Shown in pieces: positions 27,709-35,951 of a stretch of 64,000 nucleotides of DNA. The DNA lies in the NCBI RefSeq assembly GCF_027706745.1, contig NZ_JAQFWP010000010.1:62001-126000 (forward strand), written 5' to 3'. Below the pieces are notes generated by a model. The model saw only the letters and a list, made by a program, of their open reading frames with translations, was not told the origin of the DNA and made no database searches. A program made the position numbers and the translations under genes. The stretch comes from Nocardiopsis suaedae (GTDB taxonomy: Bacteria; Actinomycetota; Actinomycetes; Streptosporangiales; Streptosporangiaceae). The stretch's first letter is position 1. The number at the start of each line of letters is the position of its first letter.

Positions 27709-27888
27709 ATGCAGTCCCCTGACAGCCCGGACCAAGTGGACTTCGAGGTCGACGACCTGCCCATGGACGTGTTCTCGCTGACGTCGAAGGGCCTCACCGT
27801 CGAGTCCCTGACCGCCGGACACGGTCTCCCGGAGAACGGCGCGTCGTGCTGCAGCCTGGATCAGGGCTCCTGCTGCTCCTGTTCCTGA
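27709..27888 (+). CDS. Thiopeptide precursor peptide
   Basis: A 59-residue ribosomal precursor. The leader (1-45) contains DLPMDVF (17-22 region), VESLTAGHG (31-39) and ends ENGA, closely matching GE2270 and thiomuracin leaders, which read DLPMDVF ... VESLTAGHGM ... GA. The core (46-59) is SCCSLDQGSCCSCS: five Cys for thiazoles and five Ser for dehydroalanine, pyridine or oxazole. Ser1-Cys2 and the CCSCS end are the conserved pyridine-forming positions. Ser1 plus Ser12 would give a 32-membered ring (ring size = 3n-4). The SLDQG stretch with Asp and Gln is unlike the Cys-rich loop of GE2270. All modifying enzymes follow. Confidence 0.95.
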   Translation: MQSPDSPDQVDFEVDDLPMDVFSLTSKGLTVESLTAGHGLPENGASCCSLDQGSCCSCS

Positions 27889-27909
27889 TGACGACCCGCG
27901 CGTGATCCG

Positions 27910-27949
27910 CCCACGCCGGTGGGGTCGGCAGCGGCCCCACCGGCGTGGG
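27910..27949 (+). terminator. Hairpin between precursor and dehydratase genes
   Basis: CCCACGCCGGTGGGG pairs perfectly with CCCCACCGGCGTGGG (15-bp stem, 10-base loop), 22 bases after the precursor stop. No T tract follows, so partial read-through is expected. This would give more precursor than enzyme transcript. Confidence 0.65.
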
Positions 27950-27986
27950 CTCCCAGGCTCCCAGCAGGAGAGGGACGAGAGCCGAC

Positions 27987-30713
27987 TTGCCAGCAACCGA
28001 TCCCGGTCCGCACCGCGGCCTGCCCGGTGCGGCGGCCCCGCCCGCCGTCCGCATCGCAGGCCTCCCGCTGTCCGCGCTCTCCGAGCTGAGATGCACCGAG
28101 TCGCTCGCGCTGCTCGACGCGTGCCGCGCCGATCACGAGCGGCTCACCGAGCGGGGCGCACTGCTGTCGGACGAGCTGTACCCGGTGATCGGCGGCCTGA
28201 GCGATCCGGCCGCGAGGCCCGGACTCGTGGGCCTGCGCCGGGCCGTGTTCCAGACCCGGGTGCCCGGCGGACGCGAGTGGAACGACGACATCGCGGCGCT
28301 GCTGCCGGACGGGCTGCGCGACCGGGTCGAGGACTGGGTGACCCGCCTGCGCGCCCACCACGCGCACCTCGCCGACGCGCACGACATGCTCGAGGCGGAG
28401 ACCCGCGCGGCCCGGAACCGGCTTCGGGACGTCACCGCGGACCCGCTGTTCCTGCACGCGCTCTCCCTGTCCAGCCCGTCGCTGTACGCGGTGCTGCGGA
28501 AATGGCAGGCCGACCCCGGGCGCCGACCGCGGCGAAAGAGCATCGGCCGGCTGGTGAAGTACGTCGCGCGCGCAGCCGCGAAGACCAGTCCCTACAGCAC
28601 GTTCACGATCAGCGGCCTCGGCCGGTGGACCGATCGGCCGGCGACGCGCTACCCGGATCCCGGCGAGGCGCGGGTGCTGCTCGAAACCGACCGGCTCGTC
28701 TTCGAGCGGGTCCGCGACGCGCTCGCGCACGACCCGCGGCTGACGGGCGAGCTCGCCGTACGGGTGAATCCGAGCGCGTCCGAACGCGACGGCGTGGTGC
28801 GGTTCCTCGCGCCGAGCCGGGACGAGCCGATCGTCTCTCTCCCCGCGTCGGCGACGGTTGCCGCGGTCCTCCGGGCCGTCGGTGAGCACGGGCCGCTCAC
28901 GGTCTCGGAGCTGTGCGCGCACCTCGGCCGCTCGGGCGGGAACCCCGACGCGATCCGCCGGTACATCGACAAGCTCCGCGCGGGCGGGCTGTTGGAAGCG
29001 CAGATGCCGGTCGCCGACCAGGCGGAGCGGCCGTTCGCGAAGCTGGCCGACTGGCTTGAAGGCGTCGCGCCGGACGGGTTCGACGCGTGCCGGAAGCTGG
29101 CGGGCACGCTCGACATCGAACTGAGCCGGACGGTCCCGCCCGCCGACCTCGACGCCGGCACGGCCCGGGCGCGCGCGGTCCGTGACACCGTCGCCGCGCT
29201 CACCGACGCCGTACGGGAGGCGACCGGGGCCGCGGCGGCCGCGGAGGAGCGGCCCGAGGACCGGATCACCCTGCACGAGAACGCCGTCCACACCGGCGTA
29301 CCCGCGGAGTGCGCGCTGCCGGAGTGGCGGTCGGCGCTGGACGACCTCGACGTCGTCCGCCGCTGGTTGGCCGTCCACGACCCGGTCGCGCCGCTGCGGT
29401 TGGTGCTCGGCTCGTTCCTGGCCGCGCGGTTCGGGCCCGGCTGCCGCCTGCCGGTGGTCGACCTGCAGCGCGCGATCCACGAGGAGATCGACGGAGGCGG
29501 GCCGTACGCCGACGAGCTGCGGGCCGCGATGGAGCTCGCGTTCACCACGAACCCGCTGCTGCGCCGGTCCAGCGGGCTGGACCGGGTGCGTGAGCTCTAC
29601 CGTCTGCAGGACACGGCCGCGCGCGCCCTGCTCACCGAGGGCGGGAGCGGCGGCGAAGTGTACGCCGACCCCGCGCGGATCGCCGCGATGGCCGACGGCT
29701 GGCCCGCCTGGATCCGGCCGCCGCGCTCGCTGATGTGCTTCGTCCAGCGACTGCCCGGCCGTACCACCGGCGACCCCGCCCACCTGGTGCTGAACGCCGC
29801 CGCCACCGGCTTCGGCCGCGGCCGCAACCGGCTGTGCCGCCAGCTGGAGACGGCCGGTGCCCAGCCGGAACCGATCGGCGTCACCGCCGCCGAGGACGGC
29901 GCGCTGACCGTCGAGCTCGCGGGCGCGTTCGGATCGGGGCTGAACCGGAAACGGCCGACCGCCGACCGGGAGCTCGACTACCCCGGCGTGGTGACCGCCG
30001 CCCCGGAACACGCGCGGGTCGCTCCGCACGATCTGGTCGTCACCCTCGACGCCGAGCGGGAGCTGCCCCGGCTGGAGTCGGAGTCGCTCGGCCGCCCGCT
30101 GACGCCGCTGCACCTGGGAACGATGGCCGACTCGCTGCTGCCCCCGGTCGCCCGCCTGCTCACGCACGTGTTCGGCGGCAGCTACCTCAAGCACCCCGCG
30201 GTCACGCTGTTGAGCGACCTGGCCGAGACCGGGGTCCCGGACCGGCTCGTCCACCAGCCGCGGCTGCGGTTGGGCCACGTCGTCCTCCGCCGCGCCAGTT
30301 GGCTGGTGCCCGCCGGCCACGCCCCGGTCCGCGGCCCGGGGGAGCGCCCGGCCGACCACCTCTACCGGCTGCTCGGCTGGCTGCACGAGCACGGCATGCC
30401 GCGCACCTGCTTCGTCCGCGCGCTCGGCGCCGCGCTGTTCGACCAGGAGCTGGCCGCGGAATCGCTGCCCTACTGGGCGTTCCGGAAGTCCCGCAAGCCG
30501 CTGTACGTCGACGCCGCGAACGTCTTCCTGGTCGAGCTGTTCGACCAGTTGGCGGCCGACCCGGACACCGCCGTACTCCTGATCGAGGAGGCGCTGCCGG
30601 AGCCGGGCGACGCGCCGACCGCGTACGACGGGGAGCAGCGGGTCGCCGAGTTCATCGTGGAGATCCCCGAGCGAGACCCCGAGCGAGACTCCGAACGGGG
30701 CGCCGATGGCTGA
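27987..30713 (+). CDS. Thiopeptide dehydratase, Glu-tRNA-dependent glutamylation subunit (TbtB-like)
   Basis: About 908 residues, the N-terminal (Lant_dehydr_N) half of a split LanB. It would transfer Glu from Glu-tRNA(Glu) to core Ser residues. KYVARAAAKTSPYSTFTISG is the typical family segment; a later part reads LSSPSLYAVLRKWQ and SFLAARFGPG. The separate eliminase domain is encoded next. TTG 27987 is preferred because AGGAGAGGGACGAG lies upstream; GTG 27945 falls inside the hairpin and lacks a ribosome site. The stop overlaps the next start by eight bases. Confidence 0.9.
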   Translation: MPATDPGPHRGLPGAAAPPAVRIAGLPLSALSELRCTESLALLDACRADHERLTERGALLSDELYPVIGGLSDPAARPGLVGLRRAVFQTRVPGGREWNDDIAALLPDGLRDRVEDWVTRLRAHHAHLADAHDMLEAETRAARNRLRDVTADPLFLHALSLSSPSLYAVLRKWQADPGRRPRRKSIGRLVKYVARAAAKTSPYSTFTISGLGRWTDRPATRYPDPGEARVLLETDRLVFERVRDALAHDPRLTGELAVRVNPSASERDGVVRFLAPSRDEPIVSLPASATVAAVLRAVGEHGPLTVSELCAHLGRSGGNPDAIRRYIDKLRAGGLLEAQMPVADQAERPFAKLADWLEGVAPDGFDACRKLAGTLDIELSRTVPPADLDAGTARARAVRDTVAALTDAVREATGAAAAAEERPEDRITLHENAVHTGVPAECALPEWRSALDDLDVVRRWLAVHDPVAPLRLVLGSFLAARFGPGCRLPVVDLQRAIHEEIDGGGPYADELRAAMELAFTTNPLLRRSSGLDRVRELYRLQDTAARALLTEGGSGGEVYADPARIAAMADGWPAWIRPPRSLMCFVQRLPGRTTGDPAHLVLNAAATGFGRGRNRLCRQLETAGAQPEPIGVTAAEDGALTVELAGAFGSGLNRKRPTADRELDYPGVVTAAPEHARVAPHDLVVTLDAERELPRLESESLGRPLTPLHLGTMADSLLPPVARLLTHVFGGSYLKHPAVTLLSDLAETGVPDRLVHQPRLRLGHVVLRRASWLVPAGHAPVRGPGERPADHLYRLLGWLHEHGMPRTCFVRALGAALFDQELAAESLPYWAFRKSRKPLYVDAANVFLVELFDQLAADPDTAVLLIEEALPEPGDAPTAYDGEQRVAEFIVEIPERDPERDSERGADG

Positions 30714-31722
30714 GCACACCGAGGCCGACTGGGTCGCGGCGCACGTCTTCTACCACGACCGGCTCGATCCCCTGCTGGTCGATGCCGTCGCGCCGTTGGC
30801 CGCCGAGCTGCGGGAGCGCGGGCTCGCCGACGAGTGGTTCTTCCTGCGCTACTGGGACGGCGGGCCGCACCTGCGGTTCCGGGTCCTGCCCCGGGACGCG
30901 TCCGCGCGCGCCGAGGTCGGGGAACTGGTGCGCGGCCGGTTCGAGCGGTACCTCGCCGCGCGTCCGGCCGCCGACCGGATGGAGCAGGCGGACTACCAGC
31001 GCTCGGCGGCCCAGATCGCCGGTTGGGAAGGGCTTGAGGCGTACGCCGAACTGCGCCCCAACAACTCCGTCGAGTTCCGGCCCTACGTGCGCGAGCGGCA
31101 CCGGTTCGGCACCGGGGCGGCGATGGCGGCGGTCGAGCGGCACTTCGCCGAGTCCAGCCGGTTGGCGCTGCGGCTGCTCGCGGGAGGTCTGGACGCCGAT
31201 CAGCGGTTCACCGCGGCGTACTCGCTGCTGGTGCTCGCCTGGTTGAGCTTCCGCGACGATCCGGCGTGGCGGTCCGCATGGGCGGAGATGGACACCCGCA
31301 TCCCGATCGGCGGCGAACTGGATCCGGCGGAGCTGGAACGGCGATGGCAGCGGCAGCGGCCCACGCTGACCGCGCTGACCGGTCGGCTGCGGGCGGTGGC
31401 CGGGCGGCAGGGGCGCGGCGACCTCGCCGACTGGACGGGGTCCATCGACCGGCTGAAGCGGGTGCTGACCGCCGAGGCCGCGGCCGGCCGGTTCGTCCCC
31501 CCGGCCCAGGCGTGGGAGGGCGCCGGTCCGCTGCCGCCCGGTACGCCGGTCAGCGTGCTGCCCGTCATCGACATCTGCGCGCACCTGTTCTGCAACCGGA
31601 TCGGGCTGTCGCTGGCCGACGAGAGCTATGTCCGCGTGCTCGCGATGCGCGCGGTGCGCGACACAGAGGGGGAAGAGGGGGAGAGGCATGCCGTGGCGGG
31701 CGATTCACGTCTACTACCATGA
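30706..31722 (+). CDS. Thiopeptide glutamate-elimination protein (TbtC-like, SpaB_C)
   Basis: A 338-residue protein of the lantibiotic-dehydratase C-terminal family. It would remove glutamate from glutamylated Ser to leave dehydroalanine. WVAAHVFYHD at the start, EWFFLRYWDGGPHLRFRVLP and YAELRPNNSVEFRPYVRERHRF are typical. The last residues are VRDTEGEEGERHAVAGDSRLLP. It overlaps the dehydratase upstream by eight bases and the next gene by 35. Assignment as eliminase rather than pyridine synthase rests on order and on the closer match to LanB elimination domains. Confidence 0.85.
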   Translation: MAEHTEADWVAAHVFYHDRLDPLLVDAVAPLAAELRERGLADEWFFLRYWDGGPHLRFRVLPRDASARAEVGELVRGRFERYLAARPAADRMEQADYQRSAAQIAGWEGLEAYAELRPNNSVEFRPYVRERHRFGTGAAMAAVERHFAESSRLALRLLAGGLDADQRFTAAYSLLVLAWLSFRDDPAWRSAWAEMDTRIPIGGELDPAELERRWQRQRPTLTALTGRLRAVAGRQGRGDLADWTGSIDRLKRVLTAEAAAGRFVPPAQAWEGAGPLPPGTPVSVLPVIDICAHLFCNRIGLSLADESYVRVLAMRAVRDTEGEEGERHAVAGDSRLLP

Positions 31723-32746
31723 CGACGACCGGGACCGGCTGATCCTGGAGGGGGTCCGTCCGCTGTTCGAGCGGCTCGCCGAGGACGTGCCCGAGGCCTA
31801 CTTCGTCCCGCACTGGCGGCTCGGTCCGCACCTGCGCCTGCACGTGCGCGCCGACGACGCGACCTACGACCGGCTGGTGCTGCCCGCCACCGACGAGATC
31901 GTGGGCGGGTTCCTGCGCGCGCACCCCTCCACGACCGAGCTGGATCCGGCCGCGATCCTCCCGCTGCACGAGCGGTTGGCGGCCCTCGAAGGAGAGCACG
32001 GCCCCCTGGGCCCGTGGCCGCCGAACAACACGATCGTCCCCGAGACGTACGACGAGCGCCTGCAGGTGCACGACAACGTCGACACCGCCGAGATGCTGGC
32101 CCGCTTCTACGTCGCCACCACGCCGCTGACCTTCGACGTGCTCGCCGCCACCCCGAACCCCGCGCAGCGGCGGCGGCTCGCGTTCGCGCTGCTGCTCGCA
32201 ACGGTGGAGGCGTTCTCCGCCGACGGGCTGGAGCGGGACTTCGTGACGTTCCGCTCGCACACGGAGGCGTTCCTGCACGCGGCGCCCGGTGGTGCGGAGA
32301 GCCGTCGCGAGTGGGACGCGCAGTACGCCCGCAACGCCGACCACTTCGCCGCCGAGCTCACCGAGGTGCTGGCCACCCTCGACGGCACCCGCACGTCGGT
32401 GCCGTTCGTCCGCCGCTGGGTGGACACGCTGCGCCCGATCGAGGCGGCGGTCCGCACCCTGCTCGAGGAGGGCCGCCTCTACCTGCCGTCGGTGGAGCCC
32501 CGCAAGTTCGAGGACCTGTCCAGCGACTTCCACCGCGCGCTGGTCGCCAACCCCGCGGCGATGGAGCGGATGCGCGGCGACGACTTCTCGGTCTTCCGGC
32601 AGCTGATCAACTACGCCTACCTCCAACTGACCCGGCTCGGGATCAGCCCCATCGAACGCCACGCCCTCTGCCACTTCGCGGCGAACACCGCCGAGCGCCA
32701 CTACGGCAGGACGTCCGTCGAGGTGATCTCCGGGGGCGGCGGATGA
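31688..32746 (+). CDS. [4+2] pyridine synthase (TbtD-like)
   Basis: A 352-residue second SpaB_C-type protein. In thiopeptide pathways this member performs the aza-cycloaddition of two dehydroalanines and expels the leader, forming the pyridine macrocycle. Seen: AIHVYYHDDDRDRLILEGV, YFVPHWRLGPHLRLHVRAD, GPWPPNNTIVPETYDERLQ. GGGGGAGAGG precedes the ATG at 31688. It follows the eliminase and overlaps the next gene by four bases (ATGA), the tbtC-D-E order. If the ring is 32-membered, this enzyme must accept one more residue than GE2270-type enzymes. Confidence 0.86.
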   Translation: MPWRAIHVYYHDDDRDRLILEGVRPLFERLAEDVPEAYFVPHWRLGPHLRLHVRADDATYDRLVLPATDEIVGGFLRAHPSTTELDPAAILPLHERLAALEGEHGPLGPWPPNNTIVPETYDERLQVHDNVDTAEMLARFYVATTPLTFDVLAATPNPAQRRRLAFALLLATVEAFSADGLERDFVTFRSHTEAFLHAAPGGAESRREWDAQYARNADHFAAELTEVLATLDGTRTSVPFVRRWVDTLRPIEAAVRTLLEEGRLYLPSVEPRKFEDLSSDFHRALVANPAAMERMRGDDFSVFRQLINYAYLQLTRLGISPIERHALCHFAANTAERHYGRTSVEVISGGGG

Positions 32747-34125
32747 GCGGCGCCGTCGCCGAGCTGTTCACCCTGCGCACCGGCGTGCACGCGGCGACCT
32801 CGGAGTCCGGCCGGGTGCACCTGGTCCGCTGGCCGCGCGTCGAGCCGCTCGGCGCCCTGTCCCCCGAGCAGCGGAGCGCGCTGGACCGCCTGTCCGGTGG
32901 GCGATGCGGCCTCGAAGAGCTCGACGAGCTCGACGGCACCGGGCTGGTGGACCGGCTGCGGCACACCGGTTGGCTGCGCGTCACCGTCGCCGCCTCCGGC
33001 GCCCCGCTCTACACGTTGGAGCCGCTGCGCGCGCCCGGGCGGGATCGTCCGGCCCCGCCGTCGCCCGCGCGCCTGTCCCGCCATGCCGTGCTGGCACCGG
33101 ACGCCGGTGAGCTGGTGCTCGCGGTGCCCGGCGCGGCCCACGACGTACGCCTGCACGACCCGCGGGCGGTCGCGATCGTGAGCCGGCTGGCAGGGGGCGC
33201 CGACGCGGCCGAGCTGGACAAGGACCTCGACGCCGCCGTCGTCGGCCGGTTCCTCGACGACCTCGCGCACGCCGGCGTCCTCGATGCGGAGGCCGACCAC
33301 GCGCCCGACGACTTGCGGCTGCGGCAGTGGAGCCCGCACGAGCTGTGGTTCCACACGCACAGCAGGCTGGGCGGGCGGCGGACGCTCGGCGAGGACATCG
33401 GCAAGACGGCGCGGTTCGAGGGCGTCGCCGACCCGCTTCCCCCGCTGCGCAGGCCGGCCGGGCCGGGCATCGAGCTGTACCGCCCCGACCTCGATGCCCT
33501 GCGCGCGACCGACCCGCCGCTGACCGCGGTGCTGGAGGACCGGACCTCCGAGCGCGCGTACGACGACGAGCATCCGCTCTCCGAACGGCAGCTGGCCGAG
33601 TTCCTGTACCGGTGCGCGAGCACCCGGGCGAAGGTCAAGCAGGACGGCACGGAGTTCCTGGGGCGGCCGTACCCGTCCGGCGGAGCGTCCTACGAACTGG
33701 AGCTGTACCCCCTGGTCCGCCGGGTGGACGGGCTCGATCCGGGCCTGTACCGGTACGACCAGGACGGCCACCGGTTGGAGCGCGTCGCCGCCGACCCGGC
33801 CGCGCTGCGCCGGATCACCGGGGTCAACCAGGCGCTGCAGGGCATCCCCGCGCCGCCGCAGGTGCTGATGCTGGTCACCGCGCGGTTCGGGCGGGTGATG
33901 TGGAAGTACGAGGCGTTCGGTTACGCGCTGATCCTCAAGCACGTCGGCGTGCTGTTCCAGGTGATGTACCTGGCGGCCACCGCGATGGGGCTGGCGGCGT
34001 GCGCGGTCGGCACCGGCGACTCCGAGGAGTTCGCCGCCGCCACCGGCATCGACCCGCTGGCCGAGGGCACGGTCGGGGAGTTCATGCTCGGCACCCGGCC
34101 CGGCACGGATCGGAGCCGCGCATGA
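32743..34125 (+). CDS. SagB-type azoline dehydrogenase (TbtE-like)
   Basis: A 460-residue FMN-dependent oxidase converting thiazolines to thiazoles. The nitroreductase-like part (~260-455) has LEDRTSERAYDDEHPLSE, RPYPSGGASYELELYPLV, GLDPGLYRYD and ATAMGLAACAVGTGDSEEF, all typical of SagB dehydrogenases. The N-terminal ~220 residues are a less conserved helical region seen in the TOMM subgroup. The ATG overlaps the preceding stop (ATGA), and the gene overlaps the next the same way. Confidence 0.9.
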   Translation: MSGAVAELFTLRTGVHAATSESGRVHLVRWPRVEPLGALSPEQRSALDRLSGGRCGLEELDELDGTGLVDRLRHTGWLRVTVAASGAPLYTLEPLRAPGRDRPAPPSPARLSRHAVLAPDAGELVLAVPGAAHDVRLHDPRAVAIVSRLAGGADAAELDKDLDAAVVGRFLDDLAHAGVLDAEADHAPDDLRLRQWSPHELWFHTHSRLGGRRTLGEDIGKTARFEGVADPLPPLRRPAGPGIELYRPDLDALRATDPPLTAVLEDRTSERAYDDEHPLSERQLAEFLYRCASTRAKVKQDGTEFLGRPYPSGGASYELELYPLVRRVDGLDPGLYRYDQDGHRLERVAADPAALRRITGVNQALQGIPAPPQVLMLVTARFGRVMWKYEAFGYALILKHVGVLFQVMYLAATAMGLAACAVGTGDSEEFAAATGIDPLAEGTVGEFMLGTRPGTDRSRA

Positions 34126-35951
34126 GGCTGGTGCTGCGCCACGACGTCTACCGCGCGACCACGCCGACCGGGCTGGCCTTCCTGACCCACCACGGGCCGG
34201 TGTCGTTCGAGGGCACCTCGATCGCGGCGTGGCTGGATCGGCTGGAGCCCTTCCTGGACGGGCGGTTCGGCCTCGAGGACCTGGCCGCCCGGCTGGACGA
34301 ACGGCACCGGCCGATGCTGGAGCGGGTCGTGGGAGCGCTGGTCGAGGCGGGGGTACTGCGCGAACTGGAGGAGGGGCCCTCCGTCGGGGGTGCCACCCCG
34401 GAGGAGCGCTACCTCGGGTACTTCCGCGAGTCCCCGGACGCCGCGTTCCGTGACCACCGGCGGCGCACGGTCCTCGTGGTCGGCGAGGGCCCGTTGGCGG
34501 GCGCCGTCGCCTGGGCCTGCGAGCGGTCCGGAGCCGCGAGCGTCGTCTCGGCGGACGCCGAGCCGCCCGACGGGGACGCCAGCGACATCGTGCTGCTGGT
34601 CTCCGACGGGCTGGACCTCCCGCCGGCGCGCCGGGTGCGTGAACGCCGCGCCGGTTCGCTGCTCGGGTACGCCGCGCACCTGGGCGACCGCGCCGTCCTC
34701 GGCCCGGTCGCGAGCGCGGCCGTGGACGGGGCCAGTGGCTGGCGACGGCTGGCGGCGCTGCGGCCCGAGCCCGTACCCGCGGGCGCCCCTCCGCCGCCCG
34801 CCGAGCACCTCACGGTGATCGCGAACCAGCTGGTGCAGCGGGTGTTCCGGGCCGCCACCGGCCTCGCCGACGATGCCGAGCGCGACCGGCTGACGAGCAT
34901 CCGGTACGCCGACCTGGAGACCGCCCACCACGCCTTCCTGTCGCACCCGCTGGAGCTCCCGCCGCCCGCGGGCCCGCCCCCGCCCGGCGACGGCGCGGCG
35001 CCGACCGGGGAACGGCTGACCGAGGACGAGCTGTCCCGGCGCACCGCTCCCTTGGTCGACGACCACACCGGCGTGTTCGCCGAGATCGCCCAGCGCGGCT
35101 ACGCGCAGTTCCCCGTGCACGTCAGTGAGGCCGTGGTCGCCGATCCGATGGCGCTCGCCGGTGGTCCGGTGCGCGTGGTCGGCGCGGGGCCGGACTTCGC
35201 GGCGGCCCGCTACGACGCCGCGCTGCGCGGATACGCGGTCTACGGCTCGCTCGCGGTGGACCCGCGCCGACTGTCGGGCGGGACGGTGCGCGGCGTCCGG
35301 CTCCTCGACGGTACTCCGCGGGACGTGCCCGCACGGCAGGCGTTCCCCGTGCTGGACGGCGCGGTCCGGACCTGGCCGGTGCTCGGCGCCGCCGCCGGAT
35401 ACAGCTGGGAACACGCGGTCGAGAAGGGGTTGCTGGACCACTGCCGCGCGCTGGCCGTCGCCGCCCTCCGCTCCGTGCGCGAGCCGCTGCCGTCGCTCGC
35501 GCTGGACGACATGGAGCTGGACCCGCTCGGCGACCGCTACCGCGCGCTGCTGCACGCCACCGGCGACCCGGTCACCGTGCTCGACCTCGGCGGGCTGCTC
35601 GGCGTACCGGGTGTGCTGGTCCGCTCGGGCCCACGCGGCACCGTCGGCGTCTGCGCCGTCGGCACGTCGATCGGCGCGGCGCTCCGGGACGCGCTCGAGC
35701 AGTCGCTGCTCGGCTACCAGTCCAGGCGGCACGCCGAACCGGCGTACGCGCCGCCCACCCTGGACCCGCTGCCGCCGCACCTGAGCGGCCCGTTCCGTCG
35801 CGGGCCGGACGACGCCCCGCTGACGCTCGACCGGCTCTCCGCCGCGGTGGCGGCCACCGGGCACGATCCGGTCGTCGTGCCGCTCGACCACGATCCCGAG
35901 GTGATCCGACGGATGCCGAACCTGCTGCAGGTGGTGCTGGCCGATGGCTGA
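34122..35951 (+). CDS. RRE/ocin-ThiF-like cyclodehydratase partner (TbtF-like)
   Basis: A 609-residue partner protein. The N-terminal ~85 residues (RLVLRHDVYRATTPTGLAFL ... LVEAGVLRELEEG) resemble the winged-helix RiPP recognition element that binds the leader. A Rossmann-like segment RTVLVVGEGPLAGAVAWACE follows, as in E1-like/ocin-ThiF proteins, but the adenylation Cys and zinc motifs are not evident. The C-terminal third (PVLGAAAGYSWEHAVEKGL, GTSIGAALRDALEQSLL) resembles a degenerate YcaO-like region. It would present the leader to the YcaO protein. Overlaps: four bases upstream, eight downstream. Confidence 0.85.
   Translation: MRLVLRHDVYRATTPTGLAFLTHHGPVSFEGTSIAAWLDRLEPFLDGRFGLEDLAARLDERHRPMLERVVGALVEAGVLRELEEGPSVGGATPEERYLGYFRESPDAAFRDHRRRTVLVVGEGPLAGAVAWACERSGAASVVSADAEPPDGDASDIVLLVSDGLDLPPARRVRERRAGSLLGYAAHLGDRAVLGPVASAAVDGASGWRRLAALRPEPVPAGAPPPPAEHLTVIANQLVQRVFRAATGLADDAERDRLTSIRYADLETAHHAFLSHPLELPPPAGPPPPGDGAAPTGERLTEDELSRRTAPLVDDHTGVFAEIAQRGYAQFPVHVSEAVVADPMALAGGPVRVVGAGPDFAAARYDAALRGYAVYGSLAVDPRRLSGGTVRGVRLLDGTPRDVPARQAFPVLDGAVRTWPVLGAAAGYSWEHAVEKGLLDHCRALAVAALRSVREPLPSLALDDMELDPLGDRYRALLHATGDPVTVLDLGGLLGVPGVLVRSGPRGTVGVCAVGTSIGAALRDALEQSLLGYQSRRHAEPAYAPPTLDPLPPHLSGPFRRGPDDAPLTLDRLSAAVAATGHDPVVVPLDHDPEVIRRMPNLLQVVLADG

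Noticed and set aside
27945-27986. GTG at 27945 as the dehydratase start
   Set aside because: It lies within the 3' arm of a strong hairpin and has no ribosome site; TTG 27987 has a good one. Not excluded.
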